Shown: positions 24,160-34,365, counted from the first letter of the stretch. The stretch: DNA of 64,000 nucleotides from UBA5216 sp043743335 (GCA_043743335.1 JAYTWR010000046.1:1-64000); one strand, 5' to 3'. Program-made: numbers and translations. Notes: generated by a model from the letters alone, not told the origin.

Positions 24160-24891
24160 ATGACCGAAACCAAGACCCGCATTATGGTGGTAGACGACGA
24201 TGTGCGTCTGCGCGACCTGCTCAGCAAATACCTCACTGAGCAGGGTTACACCGTGCGCACGGTGGCCAATGCCGCAGACATGGATCGCTATCTCGCCCGC
24301 GAGCGCCACGATTTACTGATTCTCGATTTGATGATGCCGGGCGAAGATGGCCTCAGCATCTGCCGTCGGCTGCGCGGTGCCAGTGACAACATTCCTATCA
24401 TTATGCTCACCGCCAAGGGCGACGAGGTGGATCGCATCGTCGGCCTCGAAGTCGGCGCAGACGACTATCTGCCCAAGCCCTTTAACCCACGCGAGCTGGT
24501 AGCGCGCATACAGGCCGTGTTGCGGCGACGCCCTGTGGCGGCCCCACCGGGTGCCCCCACCACAGACAGTGAAATCGCGGTGTTCGGCGAATTCACTTTC
24601 AACCTGGGCACGCGTTCGCTTACCCGCAATGGCGCGGACATCACGGTCACCAGCGGCGAATTCGCGCTGCTCAAAGTGCTGGTACAGCACCCGCGCACGC
24701 CGCTGTCGCGCGACAAGCTGATGGAAATGGCGCGTGGCCGCGAAGCCGGTGCGTTCGACCGCAGCATCGATGTGCAGGTGTCGCGCGTGCGCAAGTTGAT
24801 TGAAGCCGATCCCGCCAAGCCGACGTTTATACAAACCGTGTGGGGATTTGGCTACGTGTTTATTCCCGACGGCAAACCGGCCGCGGCGTAA
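24160..24891 (+). CDS. ompR: OmpR-type response regulator
   Basis: From ATG 24160 the protein is 243 residues: a receiver domain with the acidic VVDDD near residue 11, phosphoacceptor D56 in LILDLMMPG and K106 in LPKPF, then an OmpR/PhoB winged helix ending TFIQTVWGFGYVFIPDGK. The ending and receiver sequence are those of OmpR itself, the porin/osmolarity regulator. The open frame extends to 24067 but upstream residues do not match the family. Its normal partner envZ is not adjacent; an EnvZ-like kinase gene lies at 47369, across a 22-kb island. Confidence 0.88.
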   Translation: MTETKTRIMVVDDDVRLRDLLSKYLTEQGYTVRTVANAADMDRYLARERHDLLILDLMMPGEDGLSICRRLRGASDNIPIIMLTAKGDEVDRIVGLEVGADDYLPKPFNPRELVARIQAVLRRRPVAAPPGAPTTDSEIAVFGEFTFNLGTRSLTRNGADITVTSGEFALLKVLVQHPRTPLSRDKLMEMARGREAGAFDRSIDVQVSRVRKLIEADPAKPTFIQTVWGFGYVFIPDGKPAAA

Positions 24892-24948
24892 GCATCAGCG
24901 CCGCGCGGCAGTTTTTCGCTGCGCCTCCTGCCGACAATAAAAAAATCA

Positions 24949-24966
24949 TTTAAAATCAATTAGTTA
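24949..24966 (+). repeat. IHF-like dispersed motif, copy 11
   Basis: TTTAAAATCAATTAGTTA, the consensus form, 58 bp after the ompR stop. It marks the left edge of the island between ompR and envZ. Confidence 0.8.
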
Positions 24967-25062
24967 CTATTCCGCTTCTCTGTAATTCGCGTGCAGTGCT
25001 TACGCAAGACAATTTCACGCTGTCAGCATCACGACCGATGCGGTACCTTCGTCACCGGCAAA

Positions 25063-25086
25063 CTACATTGAAGCTGAACGGTTACG
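25063..25086 (+). repeat. 24-bp dispersed repeat, copy B
   Basis: CTACATTGAAGCTGAACGG plus five bases, matching 2842-2865 with three mismatches. It is 55 bp upstream of the histidine kinase start. Confidence 0.4.
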
Positions 25087-25140
25087 CAGTTGGTTATATA
25101 AAATATCCCTTGCCGACTTCAGCGCGCTACCGCGTCCTTT

Positions 25141-27747
25141 ATGGCCCCTAACACGCTGTCAAACACGCCTTCAATCGCTTCGGCGACATCTGCTCGCATG
25201 CCTACATTGGTGCGCTTGTGGCCAGCTTGGCTCACACTGACACTGGCTGTGGCGATTGTCTTGTTGCTGTGGCGCGCTGTAGCGAACGAGGATCAGCGCA
25301 ACGCCCGGCAACAGTTTGAAAATCGCGCGGCAGATATTGAAGCGCGCGTCCTGACTCGCTTGGCGGCGTATGAGCAGGTGTTGCGCGGATTGAAGGGCCA
25401 TTTAGTATCCCACCCGGATGCCACGCGCGCATCGTGGGCCGCGTACGTCAAGGCGCTGCGGCTCGACGAATACTATCCGGGCATTCAGGCGCTAACCCAC
25501 AGCCGCTGGCTCACGGCGCCGGCACTGGCGGAGTACGTCAGGGGCGTGCGGGCAGAGGGCTTCCCGAATTTTCAGGTGATGCCCGCCGGCCAGCGCGAAT
25601 TCTACGCGCCGGTGCACTTTGTCGAACCGTTTCTCGAACGCAACTTGGGGGCCTTCGGCTACGACGTCTACGCCGAGCCCGTCCGGCGCGCAACGCTGGA
25701 CGCCGCCCGATCTGACGGTAAAACGCACATCACCGGAAAAATCACGCTGCTACAGGAATCCACTCGCAGTGCCCAAGCGGGTTTTCTCATGACGATGCCG
25801 GTGTACCGCCCCGGTGCCGCTATCGACACGCCCGCGCAGCGCCACGCGGCATTGTGGGGTTTTGTGACAGGGGTATTTCGCGTGAACGACCTGATGGCGC
25901 ACATCGTCGAGCCGGAGCAGCCTCTCAGCGTGGCAATCCACGCGGGCAGCACCCGCAGTGCGGCCAGCCTCATGTATGCCGGCGACAGCCGCGCGGCGCA
26001 AATCCCACCGTCTGTTGACGTGTCGAGCTGGCGCAAGACGATGAATGTTTATGGTCAGCAATGGACGCTACTGGTCGGTATGCCCCAAACCAACACTTGG
26101 GGTGGGTGGCAGCGCAGTGATCTCGTGTTGGCGGGCGGCCTGTTTACCAGCGTGCTGTTGTTTCTGTTGGTCGCGGCCCTACTGCTGACGCGCGAACGCG
26201 CCCTGACGCTAGCGACCGAAATGACTCAAGTGTTGCGCGACAGCGACGAACGCCACGAACTGGTGCTGTCGGGCGCCAGTCAAGGCATCTGGGAACGCCA
26301 GTTTTCAGGTGCGCGCAGAAGCTATTACTCCAATAAATTCAAAGCGCTATTGGGACTAAACGTCGGCGAGTCGACTGTCGGTCGTACGCAAATCGAAGCG
26401 CTTATGCACGCGGACGACCGGGAGCGTGTGCGCAGCGCCTTGATTGCCCATTTGAAGCATCGTACGCCGTTTAACCTAGAGTTTCGCTTGCGCCACCGCG
26501 ACGGTGACTATCGCTGGTTTCACGCCACGGCGCAGTCGCTGCGCGATGACGCCGGACGCGTGATGCGTTTGGCGGGTTCGCTCACGGATGTCAACGCACG
26601 GCACCTGTCCGAGCAGGCGCTGCGCCTGAGCGAGGAGCGCCTGCAGCTCGCGCTGAACAGCGCCAGTCTGTTTTGGTTTGACTGGCATGTCGTGAACGAC
26701 ACGCTCCACTTGAGCGCGCACTGGGCGGCGATGGTGGGGTTGCGCCGCCAGCCCACGGCGATGACATCCATGCAGGCGCGGGGGGTGGTGCACCCCATGG
26801 ACGCCACCGATTTGAACGCACGCACAATCGCAGCCTTGAAGGGCGTCGCACCGGTGTACCGCGCCGAATTTCGCATGCGCGGCAGCGGCGATACGTGGCG
26901 CTGGGTGCATGTAGAAGGCGTGGTAATTGAGCGCGATGCAAAAGGCGCAGGCGTGCGCTTGATCGGCGTGGGCAGTGACATCACCGAACGCAAGGAATCC
27001 GAACGCGCCAAATCGGAGTTCCTGTCAACCGTGTCACACGAGCTGCGTACGCCGCTCACCGCGATACAGGGCGCACTCTCGCTGGCTGCACAGGGGTTAC
27101 TGGACAGTCGCGACGCGGAATCGCGGCAGATCATCGACATCGCGCACCAAAACGCACAACGCCTCGCACGGTTGGTAGACGATATTCTGGATCTAGAGCG
27201 CATGGACGCCGGGCGACTGGCATTCAAGCAGGCGCCGCACCGCTTGGCACCGGTGGTTGAACACGCGATCACGTCGATCAAGTCTTACGGCGACCCGCTG
27301 AATGTGCGCTTTGTGCTGAACGCGACCGTCAATCCGTTGGTGCACGTCGACGAGGGCCGCCTCGTTCAGGCGCTGACCAATTTGCTGTCCAATGCCGCCA
27401 AGTTCTCGCCGGCAGGCTCACAGGTGAACGTATTGCTGCGCGACGGCGGCGACGGCAGCAGTGGCAACGCCGGCATCGACAGCGGGCGCGTGCGCATCAT
27501 CGTGACGGATGAAGGCCCCGGCGTTGCGGCGGAATATCTGCCGCGGCTGTTTCAGCGTTTTGAGCAATTGAATACGGATCAGTCGCGTATCAAAGGCGGG
27601 GCGGGCTTGGGACTGAGTATTACGCGCCGCTTGATCGAAGCGATGGATGGCACTGTCGGCTACACACCGTCCGCAAAGGACAGTGCGGGCGGCGCGGCGT
27701 TTTTTATTGAATTGCCCGTGGTGAGCGAGTTCACAGCGGCGCACTAG
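25141..27747 (+). CDS. CHASE- and PAS-containing sensor histidine kinase
   Basis: This 868-residue kinase has a first membrane segment at about residues 28-47, a periplasmic CHASE domain (about 75-260, with EYYPGIQALTHSRWL and GFLMTMPVYR), a second membrane segment near 325-348, two PAS/PAC domains (about 365-490 and 490-615), a HisKA domain with H633 in STVSHELRTPL, and an HATPase domain with NLLSNAAKFSP, VTDEGPGV and GGAGLGLSI. CHASE domains sense small extracellular molecules. It converges on a lone receiver gene, its likely partner, with only seven bases between the stops. Confidence 0.92.
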   Translation: MAPNTLSNTPSIASATSARMPTLVRLWPAWLTLTLAVAIVLLLWRAVANEDQRNARQQFENRAADIEARVLTRLAAYEQVLRGLKGHLVSHPDATRASWAAYVKALRLDEYYPGIQALTHSRWLTAPALAEYVRGVRAEGFPNFQVMPAGQREFYAPVHFVEPFLERNLGAFGYDVYAEPVRRATLDAARSDGKTHITGKITLLQESTRSAQAGFLMTMPVYRPGAAIDTPAQRHAALWGFVTGVFRVNDLMAHIVEPEQPLSVAIHAGSTRSAASLMYAGDSRAAQIPPSVDVSSWRKTMNVYGQQWTLLVGMPQTNTWGGWQRSDLVLAGGLFTSVLLFLLVAALLLTRERALTLATEMTQVLRDSDERHELVLSGASQGIWERQFSGARRSYYSNKFKALLGLNVGESTVGRTQIEALMHADDRERVRSALIAHLKHRTPFNLEFRLRHRDGDYRWFHATAQSLRDDAGRVMRLAGSLTDVNARHLSEQALRLSEERLQLALNSASLFWFDWHVVNDTLHLSAHWAAMVGLRRQPTAMTSMQARGVVHPMDATDLNARTIAALKGVAPVYRAEFRMRGSGDTWRWVHVEGVVIERDAKGAGVRLIGVGSDITERKESERAKSEFLSTVSHELRTPLTAIQGALSLAAQGLLDSRDAESRQIIDIAHQNAQRLARLVDDILDLERMDAGRLAFKQAPHRLAPVVEHAITSIKSYGDPLNVRFVLNATVNPLVHVDEGRLVQALTNLLSNAAKFSPAGSQVNVLLRDGGDGSSGNAGIDSGRVRIIVTDEGPGVAAEYLPRLFQRFEQLNTDQSRIKGGAGLGLSITRRLIEAMDGTVGYTPSAKDSAGGAAFFIELPVVSEFTAAH

Positions 27748-27754
27748 CCGCAGC

Positions 27755-28171
27755 CTACGCACTCACAGAAGTGATACGCGCCTCAAGCCGCGCACGCCAC
27801 ACCGCTTCGAGGTTTTTGCACAGATCGGCCGGATCAAAGGGCTTGCTCAGCACGCCATCCGCACCTGTTTCGATCAATTCCTGCACCTCGCGCGGCTGCA
27901 CTTTCGCGGTGAGATACACCACCGGAATGTCGCGTGTTTCGGGTGCCGCTCGTAGCGCAGCAAACACCTGCGGGCCGTCCTGAAACGGCATCATCACGTC
28001 GAGCAATACCATATCGGGTCGGAAGCTGTGTGCGGATTCGACCGCCTGCCGGCTGTCGCCGCAACTCATCACGGAATAGCCACCGATTTTCTTCAAGGCG
28101 AACGCGACAATGGCCAGAATGCCCGGCTCGTCGTCCACGTGCAGGATACGGGTAAGTTTCGGAAATTCCAT
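27755..28171 (-). CDS. single-domain response regulator
   Basis: The 138-residue protein is a receiver domain only: acidic pocket HVDDEPG near residue 12, phosphoacceptor D58 in MVLLDVMMPF, T88 in VYLTAK and K110 in LSKPFDP. There is no output domain, so it must act by protein interaction or phosphotransfer. It starts 23 bp after the stop of the giant repeat protein, so it looks like the last gene of the island operon, and it faces the CHASE kinase tail to tail. The pair may control the surface-protein operon. Confidence 0.9.
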   Translation of the reverse strand: MEFPKLTRILHVDDEPGILAIVAFALKKIGGYSVMSCGDSRQAVESAHSFRPDMVLLDVMMPFQDGPQVFAALRAAPETRDIPVVYLTAKVQPREVQELIETGADGVLSKPFDPADLCKNLEAVWRARLEARITSVSA

Positions 28172-28179
28172 AATAATCG

Positions 28180-28197
28180 TTTAAAATCAATTAGTTA
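28180..28197 (+). repeat. IHF-like dispersed motif, copy 12 (on a stop codon)
   Basis: TTTAAAATCAATTAGTTA; its final TTA is the TAA stop of the 2056-aa protein. It also occupies the leader of the receiver gene. Confidence 0.8.
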
Positions 28198-31100
28198 AGG
28201 TAAAACGGTTACCGTATAGAGCACGGTACTTTGCGAACCGGGTGCGAGCGGCCCGGTCAAGGTCCAAACCAGATTGCCGGTGGTGCCGGGTGCAGGCTGC
28301 GTAGTGACACTGCATGAAGCGATATTCGGCACCAACGCACCGCAAGCCGCAGAGACAAAGGTGGTGAACGCCGGTGTGGTATCGGTCACCTGCACGTTGG
28401 TTAGCGCGCCACTGCTCACATTGGCATAGGTAATGCGGTACTCGAGCTGCTGACCGGGCAAGGCCGTGTTGTTGGCACCGAACGCACCGGCCGTAGTGAC
28501 GTTGCGTACTTCTTTAATCAAGGTAAGGCCCGAGGCCACGCCGACGGTGGTGATGTCGGTACGGGTGTAGGTGGTGTTCAACGCGGGCACCGCATTGGCG
28601 TAGGCAAATGCCGCGCTCACCGTCACCTGATTCTGTGCACTCAGAGGCGCGGTGGCCGGGACGAATTCCTTGACCAAAATACACACAATCTGTCCGGCCA
28701 CCACCGGAATCGCCGCGCTGATCACGGGATCAGCCGGCTCTAGAATGCCGTTGCAATTGAGGTCTCGGTAAAGCACCTCGCTCCAGGCGAGCGCCGGGTT
28801 CGGCAGCGCTGTGCTCGAAAACACCACGCTGCCCGCCGTGCCTGCGGTGAACGTGTGCGAATAAGTCAGCGACGTGCCCGGCGTCCCGCTCGCTACGCCG
28901 TTGGTGACAAATTGATTGTCCGGCACATCAGCAAAATTAACGCCGCTGTAGCTGGTGCCAATGGTGAGCGTAAACGTCGTGGCGTCAGTCGCCCGCGCGT
29001 AGGCACCGCCGGTAGTGCCCGCACTGCCGCCAGTGGAAACGTAAGGTGTGAGGTTGGTCTCGACCACATTGAGTACCGTGCCGTTGGGCAGCGTGCCAGG
29101 TATGCTCAAGATGTAGTTGCCGGCAGCGTCGGTAGTGGCGGTGGAAAGTGTCGTGTTGCCTGAATCGGTGAGTCGCACGGTGACGCCACCGATACCCAGC
29201 TCCGTGCCGTTTTGCACGCCGTCGTTGGCGATGCCGCTGCCCACACCGGTGTCAGCAAATACGCGGCCCGTGATGCGCGCACCGCTAAACAAACCAAAGT
29301 TGATATTGGTCACCGGCACCGACAGCACGTTAATCAACGCCAAGCCAGTGGTCGGCAACACAAATACCCAACCCGCAGGCGGCGCTGGGGTGTTGGTGGC
29401 CGCACCGGTCGTCACAATCAGGCTGTAATTGCCGGGTGCCACCGCTGGAAAGCTATAAGCGCCGGTACCCGGATTGACCGTGGTGCTTGCGATCACGGTG
29501 GTTCCCTGTAGCAGGTTCACCGTGACAGAGGTGCCCCCGGCCCAGCTCTCGCCGCTGTCAATGACGCCGTTTTGGTTGGCATCAAAATAAATGTTGCCGG
29601 AAACCGGCACGCCTGCGGTCACGGACAGTGTCGCGTTCGCAGTCAAGCCGGTTAGTGCGACCGGGCCGGTCGCGGTAATCGCGTCGGTCGTGTTGCTGTA
29701 GGTGCCCAGTGCTGTAGCCGTCACGTTAAAGGTCACCGTGCAACTCGTGCCCGCCGGGAGCGAAATCCCGCTCACTTGCACACCAGCAGCACCCGCGACG
29801 AGGGCCGCGCCCAAGTGGTTAGTAACGGTGGACGACAGGCAGCCGTTGCCCACGGTGGCATTGGCCAGCGTCATCGCGCCGGGTGCGACCGGGAATACGT
29901 CACGCAGGGTAATCGCGCTCAGCGTTCCCGGATTGGCGGCCGGGTTGGTCGCCGTCAGCGACAGCGTCGCCGTGCCACCGGTGACCATACTCGCTGGCGT
30001 GAAACTCTTGGAAATCGTGGGCGGCGCATAGACGTTGAGTGTCGCCGTAGCGGCCGCTAGGTTGGCACCCGCGTTGCCCGAGGTCACCGCACCGGCAGCC
30101 AACGTATTCACGTAGCCGCCCGCAGCAGGCGCAGTCACGTTAACCGTGACCGTGCAAGTACTGTTGGCGGGCACCGTGCCGCCGGCGAAGATCACCGACG
30201 TGCCCAGGTTCGCCGCCGTCACCGTTCCCGCGCTACAGGTCGTCGCGCCTGCGGGTGTGCCGGTATTGGTCAATTGAGCGGGACTGTTCGGGTAGGCGTC
30301 AGTAAAGCCCACGCCCGTGACGGCAAAATTGTTAGGGTTGGTCAGCGTGATGGTCAACACCGACGTGCCGCCGGTCGCGACATTTGAGTTGGTAAACGAC
30401 TTCGCCACGGTCAGCGGCGGCGTCACCAGCAAGGTGCCCGTGGCTGGGGTGAGATTGGAACCCGAGGACGTGGTCAATGCGCCCGCCGGGATGATATTGA
30501 CGTTGGGTGACGTGGTCGAGGTCACATTCACGGTCACCGTGCAACTGCCGTTGGCCGGTATCGTGCCGCCACTGAGTGCGACACTGTTCGCGGTGGGTGT
30601 GGTAGCGGTGCCGCCGCAGGTGGTTGACGCCACGCCGCCATTGGACAACGTGCCCGGATAGGTGTCGGTAAAGGACACGCCGGTAATCGCTGAGCCGTTG
30701 TCGTTGGTCAGGGTAATTGTCAACAAGCTGGTGCCGCCGGCGGGAATGGTTGCCGGACTGAATGACTTGGTGACCCCCGGTCCGCCCACCGACAGCACCG
30801 CAGTCGCGCTATTGCCTGTCAACGCCACCGGCCCGGTGGCCGCGACGTTGCCGGTCACGTTACTGTAGGCCGCTACGGCACCGCCGCGTACCCGTATGCT
30901 GATTGTGCAACTGCCACCGGGCAGGATGGTAGCGGCGCTATAGCCCAACACAAAGTTACCCGCAGCGCCGCCGGTCACCGTGCCCGCCGTCGAACCGGGG
31001 CTGCAGGTGTTGCTCAGCGTCGGCGTCGGCGCATTGACCATGTCCGCCGCCGCCACGCCGCCCACGTCTTGGGGATAGCTGTCGGTGAAATTGACCCCGG

Positions 31101-34100
31101 TCAAGTTGACGGAGTTGGGGTTGCTCACCACGATGGTCATGGTGGAAAAATCTCCTGCATCCGTACCAATGGCCGCAGGAAAAAACGACTTGGTGATGGT
31201 GGGCGGTGCTAACACCGTCAATGTCTGGCTCGCCGCCGCCGCATTCACGCCGGCATTGGTGGAGGTCACACCACCCACGGGGATGGTATTGAAATAAGAA
31301 CCGGTCGCGCTACTGGTGACGTTGACCACGATGGAACAACCGCCCACCGGTATCGCACCACCCGCCAACTGCAGACCGTTAGCCGGCATGGTCACCGTGC
31401 CACCACAGGTATTGCTGACAGGCGTTGCCGCAGTGTTTGTCAGCCCCAAGGGATAGCTGTCGTTGAACGCCACGCCGGTAATAGTATTCGCGCCGCCGTT
31501 GGTATTGCTGAACGTGATTGTCATCGCCGACGTGCCGCCCACCAGGATATTTGCCGGTGCAAAGGCTTTGGTCACCACGGTCGGGATGAGATTGGTCACG
31601 TTGAGCGAGGCATTGGCGGCAACACCCGTACCCGCATTGGCACTGGTCGGCGCACCGGTGGTGTTGCTGTAAGTGGCTGACGCAGCGCTCGACACCTGCA
31701 CGGTCGCTGTACAACTGCCGCCAGGCGCTAAGGTGGCCGCGCTGATACCCATGGTGTTGGCACCGGCCACACCGCCCGTTTGTGTAGCACTCGAACCCGC
31801 CGTGCAATTGAGCGTGGCGCTAGGCGCGGTGAAATTAACCAATCCCGCCGGATACGTATCGGTCAGCGCCGCACCGGTGATGGTCAACGCGGCGTTGGGG
31901 TTGCTCAAGGTCAGCGTCAACGTGGAATACGCCGCCGCATTCGCGGTGGTGCTTTGTACCGATGTGGGGCTGAACGATTTGGACGCCACCGGTGCTCCGA
32001 TGACCGTCAGCGTGGCCGTGTTGCTGGGTATCCCCGCCGTGCCGGTTTGCGTGGCGGTAACGCCCGATGTGGTATTGGTCTGCGCGCCGATCGTGGCACT
32101 GGTGACATTGACACTGAACGTACACGTGCCGGGCGTCACGCCGACGGCTGCCGGCAGCGCGCCGCCGGTGAGGCTGATGGAACTCGCACCCGCCGTGGCG
32201 TTGACCGTGCCGCCGCCACAATTGCCGACGATTGCCGGTGGTGTAGCCACCACCATATTCACCAGACTGTCCGTAAAAGCCACGCTCGTCAGCGCAGCCG
32301 CAGTGGGATTATTGAGGATAAAGGTGAGGGTCGAAGTCGCGCCGGACAGCACAGTGGCCGGCGAAAACGCCTTAGTGATACCCGGCTTGCCGACCGACAG
32401 CGTCGCCGTGGCGGTGCCGCCGGTTCCGGCATTGGTCGAGGTCACCGCGCTTGTGGTATTCACGTAATTGCTCGACGCAGCCGACGTCACATTGACGGAA
32501 ACCGTACAACTGCCGCCGGGCAGCAACGTGGTGCCCGGATTCATGCCGATGCTGTTGCCGCCCGGCGCGCCGCCGGTAATCGTGCCCGCGGTTGATCCGG
32601 GCGTACAGGTCACAGCAGCATTGGGCAAACCGGTGTTCACCACACCGGCAGGATAGGCGTCATTAAACGCGACCCCGGTCATGGTCGCCGGCGCGCCAGC
32701 CGGATTGGTCACCACAATACTCAGCACCGACGTGCCGTTCACGGCAATCGGATCCGGATTGAAAGATTTGGCAATCGTGGGCGGTGCCAGCACCGACAAA
32801 CTCACAGCCGCGCTGCTGGTGGTAAATTGTGCGCCCAGCGTTTGGCCCGAATAGGAAATCGCCGCCGTATTGGTAATCGACGTGCCGGAAGGTACACCGA
32901 GGTTCAACGTCGTATCAAAACGCAGCGATGTGGATTGACCGAACGCCAGATTGCCACCCGCGGTTGAGTTAGCGCCGGTGCCCAGCCGAAAAATCACGCA
33001 CGGTGCGGTCACCGGCGCGCAGGCCGGTGCACTGGTCGAGTATTCTGCCTGATCGTCGGTGGGGCCCGTATTGGTATCGGACTTCGCGCCAGCATTCGCG
33101 CCTGTCAAAACCACCAGCGAGCCGGGCACGTAGGCCGTGTTGGCGGGAATCGGGTCCTTCAAAACCAAGTTGGTGCCGGTATCTACCCCGGTATTGCTCA
33201 TAGAAATTGTCCAGCGCAACGCGTCACCGGGAACAAGGTTGCCACCATTCAGGTCGCTGACCGTCTTCACCACATTGGGTGTAATGATCGGCACGTAGAG
33301 ATCAATCGCCGTGGAGATCACCTGCGGGTAGTACACCTCAGCACCCGCGCCGGCAGTGGACATAACAAAGGTCGCCGATGTCGCGCCGTTGGGAATAGAC
33401 CCCGCGGGCGCATTCAGGCGGTCGACGTCCACACCGAGCGAGTTGCTGTACATGGGGACGCGGGATATCGCAGTCAAACTGCCCAAATCGGCAATGGACG
33501 AATTAAAATAATTGCCCGCCGGATTGGCGGCATCCGAGAGCGCGACGCCATTGACCGACAGCGTGTCGCCAGTGGTACCCAGATCGCCGTCATAAGTCAC
33601 AATGCCCATGCGCACGTTTACCGGCCCCGACAGCGGCGTCAAAAAGCCGCTGGGTACGACGGTCACGGGTGTGGCGGCCGACGTCACAAAGGCCCAGCCG
33701 TCATAGACCGTCAAATTCTTCAATGAATCGGCGATATTGCTGTAAACCACCACCAGCGACCAACCGCCGAATTGACCGGCGGCAAGGGTCGTCTGCACGT
33801 TGGCCACGGTATAGGCACCGCTGCCCGCCGCGACAACCTGAGCGGTTACATTGGCGAACGCACCGTAGTTGTTCGCGCCACCCGCTGGCGAAGTATCGAC
33901 CACCGAAGCATTGATGACCGCATAACCCGATGTGGCTGGTGTCCGCAACAATACCTGCCCGCGCTGCGCTGATGGTGACTGCGCACCCCAGTACAAGCCC
34001 GCGAACAATACGGTCGAACCGGGCGGCAGCGACAACGTCGCCTGCGAGGCGTTGGTTTTGGTGGCGTCCGCCGCAGTCTCGTTGATCATCGAGTAATTGT

Positions 34101-34365
34101 TATTGTTCAGCGCAACGCCCACGCCCACCCCGTTCAACGCGCCGGGGCACGCAGCCCCGTTTGTGCCCGCCGGATCACACTTCATCGACGTATTGCCGAT
34201 CAGCTTAATATCGCCGTTGGCGTTCGTTGTGAAGCGTGAAGAAAAGGCGCGGGCGATCTGCGCCTCGGCGTCCGGTGCGCACGCCAGCAGGATGAACACC
34301 GCAACGAGCGCAGCGCCGCCGCGTACGATCCAGCCCCGAATCCGGTGTGCGAATTCGCCTGTCAT
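28195..34365 (-). CDS. 2056-aa secreted repeat protein (DUF11/DUF7933-like, SdrB-like)
   Basis: A signal peptide (GAALVAVFILLACAPDAEA) is followed by a unique N-terminal domain to about residue 375 that includes FAGLYWGAQSP, then a DUF11 domain (KTVSDLNGGNLVPGDALRW). Eight tandem repeats of about 130 residues fill roughly 525-1590, each with KSFxPxxI, TxTLTNPN, GVxFTDxYP, an internal Cys pair and SCTVTVNVTS. Two Sdr-B-like domains (NIYFDANQNGVIDSGESW, FADTGVGSGIANDG) and a C-terminal DUF11 domain (EYRITYANVSSGALTNVQV) complete it. No barrel, LPXTG or membrane anchor is visible, so its route to the surface is unknown; neighbouring outer-membrane proteins are candidates. The repeats suggest an adhesin stalk. 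Confidence 0.85.
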   Translation of the reverse strand: MTGEFAHRIRGWIVRGGAALVAVFILLACAPDAEAQIARAFSSRFTTNANGDIKLIGNTSMKCDPAGTNGAACPGALNGVGVGVALNNNNYSMINETAADATKTNASQATLSLPPGSTVLFAGLYWGAQSPSAQRGQVLLRTPATSGYAVINASVVDTSPAGGANNYGAFANVTAQVVAAGSGAYTVANVQTTLAAGQFGGWSLVVVYSNIADSLKNLTVYDGWAFVTSAATPVTVVPSGFLTPLSGPVNVRMGIVTYDGDLGTTGDTLSVNGVALSDAANPAGNYFNSSIADLGSLTAISRVPMYSNSLGVDVDRLNAPAGSIPNGATSATFVMSTAGAGAEVYYPQVISTAIDLYVPIITPNVVKTVSDLNGGNLVPGDALRWTISMSNTGVDTGTNLVLKDPIPANTAYVPGSLVVLTGANAGAKSDTNTGPTDDQAEYSTSAPACAPVTAPCVIFRLGTGANSTAGGNLAFGQSTSLRFDTTLNLGVPSGTSITNTAAISYSGQTLGAQFTTSSAAVSLSVLAPPTIAKSFNPDPIAVNGTSVLSIVVTNPAGAPATMTGVAFNDAYPAGVVNTGLPNAAVTCTPGSTAGTITGGAPGGNSIGMNPGTTLLPGGSCTVSVNVTSAASSNYVNTTSAVTSTNAGTGGTATATLSVGKPGITKAFSPATVLSGATSTLTFILNNPTAAALTSVAFTDSLVNMVVATPPAIVGNCGGGTVNATAGASSISLTGGALPAAVGVTPGTCTFSVNVTSATIGAQTNTTSGVTATQTGTAGIPSNTATLTVIGAPVASKSFSPTSVQSTTANAAAYSTLTLTLSNPNAALTITGAALTDTYPAGLVNFTAPSATLNCTAGSSATQTGGVAGANTMGISAATLAPGGSCTATVQVSSAASATYSNTTGAPTSANAGTGVAANASLNVTNLIPTVVTKAFAPANILVGGTSAMTITFSNTNGGANTITGVAFNDSYPLGLTNTAATPVSNTCGGTVTMPANGLQLAGGAIPVGGCSIVVNVTSSATGSYFNTIPVGGVTSTNAGVNAAAASQTLTVLAPPTITKSFFPAAIGTDAGDFSTMTIVVSNPNSVNLTGVNFTDSYPQDVGGVAAADMVNAPTPTLSNTCSPGSTAGTVTGGAAGNFVLGYSAATILPGGSCTISIRVRGGAVAAYSNVTGNVAATGPVALTGNSATAVLSVGGPGVTKSFSPATIPAGGTSLLTITLTNDNGSAITGVSFTDTYPGTLSNGGVASTTCGGTATTPTANSVALSGGTIPANGSCTVTVNVTSTTSPNVNIIPAGALTTSSGSNLTPATGTLLVTPPLTVAKSFTNSNVATGGTSVLTITLTNPNNFAVTGVGFTDAYPNSPAQLTNTGTPAGATTCSAGTVTAANLGTSVIFAGGTVPANSTCTVTVNVTAPAAGGYVNTLAAGAVTSGNAGANLAAATATLNVYAPPTISKSFTPASMVTGGTATLSLTATNPAANPGTLSAITLRDVFPVAPGAMTLANATVGNGCLSSTVTNHLGAALVAGAAGVQVSGISLPAGTSCTVTFNVTATALGTYSNTTDAITATGPVALTGLTANATLSVTAGVPVSGNIYFDANQNGVIDSGESWAGGTSVTVNLLQGTTVIASTTVNPGTGAYSFPAVAPGNYSLIVTTGAATNTPAPPAGWVFVLPTTGLALINVLSVPVTNINFGLFSGARITGRVFADTGVGSGIANDGVQNGTELGIGGVTVRLTDSGNTTLSTATTDAAGNYILSIPGTLPNGTVLNVVETNLTPYVSTGGSAGTTGGAYARATDATTFTLTIGTSYSGVNFADVPDNQFVTNGVASGTPGTSLTYSHTFTAGTAGSVVFSSTALPNPALAWSEVLYRDLNCNGILEPADPVISAAIPVVAGQIVCILVKEFVPATAPLSAQNQVTVSAAFAYANAVPALNTTYTRTDITTVGVASGLTLIKEVRNVTTAGAFGANNTALPGQQLEYRITYANVSSGALTNVQVTDTTPAFTTFVSAACGALVPNIASCSVTTQPAPGTTGNLVWTLTGPLAPGSQSTVLYTVTVLP

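Noticed and set aside
31673..32595. Long plus-strand frames opposite the 2056-aa repeat gene
   Set aside because: They follow the repeat periodicity of the minus-strand gene and have no start signal.
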